From positions 7,119,001-7,183,000 of the forward strand of contig NZ_VAWE01000001.1 in assembly GCF_005795905.1 (NCBI RefSeq): a stretch of DNA of 64,000 bases, given 5' to 3'. A model generated the notes under the pieces. The model was given only the letters and a program-made list of their open reading frames with translations. It searched no databases and was not told the DNA's origin. The translations under genes and the position numbers were made by a program. Origin of the DNA: Streptomyces marianii. GTDB taxonomy: Bacteria; Actinomycetota; Actinomycetes; Streptomycetales; Streptomycetaceae. Positions 63,662 to 64,000 of this stretch are shown piece after piece; position 1 is the first letter of the stretch; each line of letters opens with the position of its first letter.

Positions 63662-64000
63662 GTGGCCACCGCAGCCGACACGCACGCCATGCGCCGAGCC
63701 GTCGCGCTCGCCGCCCGCGGTCTCGGCTCCACCAGCCCCAACCCGGTCGTCGGGTGCGTCGTCACCGACGCGTCCGGGCGCCGGGTCGGCGAGGGCTTCC
63801 ACCAGCGCGCCGGCGGCCCCCATGCGGAGATCCACGCCCTCCGGGAAGCGGGCGGGCACGCACGCGGCGGCACGGCGTACGTCACCCTCGAGCCCTGCAA
63901 CCACACCGGCCGCACCGGCCCCTGTGCCCAGGCCCTGGTCGAGGCCGGGATCGCCCGTGTCGTGTACGCGGTCGCCGACCCGAATCCTCAGGCCACCGGA
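63662..64000 (+). CDS. ribD: Riboflavin biosynthesis deaminase/reductase RibD, N-terminal part
   Basis: The first 113 residues are present before the window ends. They form the deaminase domain: STSPNPVVGCVVTDASG, the zinc motif GGPHAEIHALREAG (His, catalytic Glu) and EPCNHTGRTGPCAQALVEAGI (two zinc Cys). The reductase half lies outside. The GTG start has AGGAGG upstream and follows an FMN riboswitch, which confirms the pathway. Confidence 0.95.
   Translation, partial: MATAADTHAMRRAVALAARGLGSTSPNPVVGCVVTDASGRRVGEGFHQRAGGPHAEIHALREAGGHARGGTAYVTLEPCNHTGRTGPCAQALVEAGIARVVYAVADPNPQATG

Overview
This is a high-GC actinobacterial chromosome segment, almost certainly from a Streptomyces. The evidence is the very high GC, the frequent GTG starts and ATGA/GTGA stop-start overlaps, a BldD that keeps the c-di-GMP motif at the published residue numbers, an actinobacterial-type integration host factor, conservon-type signalling genes, and a core gene order (rpsD-alaS-ruvX-mltG-aro-efp-nusB-bldD-pyr-car-gmk-rpoZ-coaBC-metK-priA-fmt-rsmB-rpe) that I recall from Streptomyces but could not check here.

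Bases 1-17.6 kb: the 3' end of a VKOR-like membrane oxidoreductase, rarA, an iron-box-preceded DUF2470 gene divergent from rpsD, two small envelope-associated proteins, alaS, ruvX, mltG, and the overlapping shikimate genes aroE and aroC-K-B-Q. Then come a P-loop kinase-like protein, a block of GC-rich tandem repeats, a degenerate M24 peptidase, efp and nusB.

17.7-33.2 kb: bldD, with two BldD-box-like sites, diverges from a pyrimidine operon (pyrR-pyrB-pyrC-PH-like membrane protein-carA-carB, then pyrD-pyrF). pyrR has a PyrR-binding RNA hairpin that includes its own Shine-Dalgarno sequence. Next are the sIHF gene, gmk, rpoZ, coaBC and metK. Strong inverted-repeat terminators without T-tracts punctuate this region.

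33.2-39.3 kb: priA, which lacks helicase motifs, followed by a 3-kb scrap island of decayed genes (DnaE-type polymerase tail, DUF5959 gene, IstB and IS701-type transposase pieces) around a probably intact methyltransferase. A conserved HTH protein follows.

39.4-48.1 kb: fmt, rsmB, rpe, a SorC-type sugar regulator, a barstar gene beside a decayed barnase-like tail, a GuaB1-type IMPDH relative and an SGNH hydrolase.

48.2-57 kb: a conservon-like cvnA-cvnB-cvnC set without the usual GTPase cvnD. It is followed by a cassette of APC amino-acid permease, Lrp/AsnC regulator, nitrilase-family amidase and IaaM/DavB-like flavin monooxygenase. Helically phased GCAA-containing motifs lie upstream of the permease and of the two enzymes, so I propose an Lrp-controlled uptake and two-step oxidation system for one amino acid. 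This is the most system-like unit in the window.

57-64 kb: small hypothetical genes, a DUF5995 gene, a secreted or anchored GH6 glycosidase, an NCS2 permease relic ending in a hexamer repeat, a divergent MFS/ROK pair with a clear operator, an orphan DasR-type site, an FMN riboswitch and the start of ribD. No tRNA, rRNA, CRISPR array or intact mobile element was seen.
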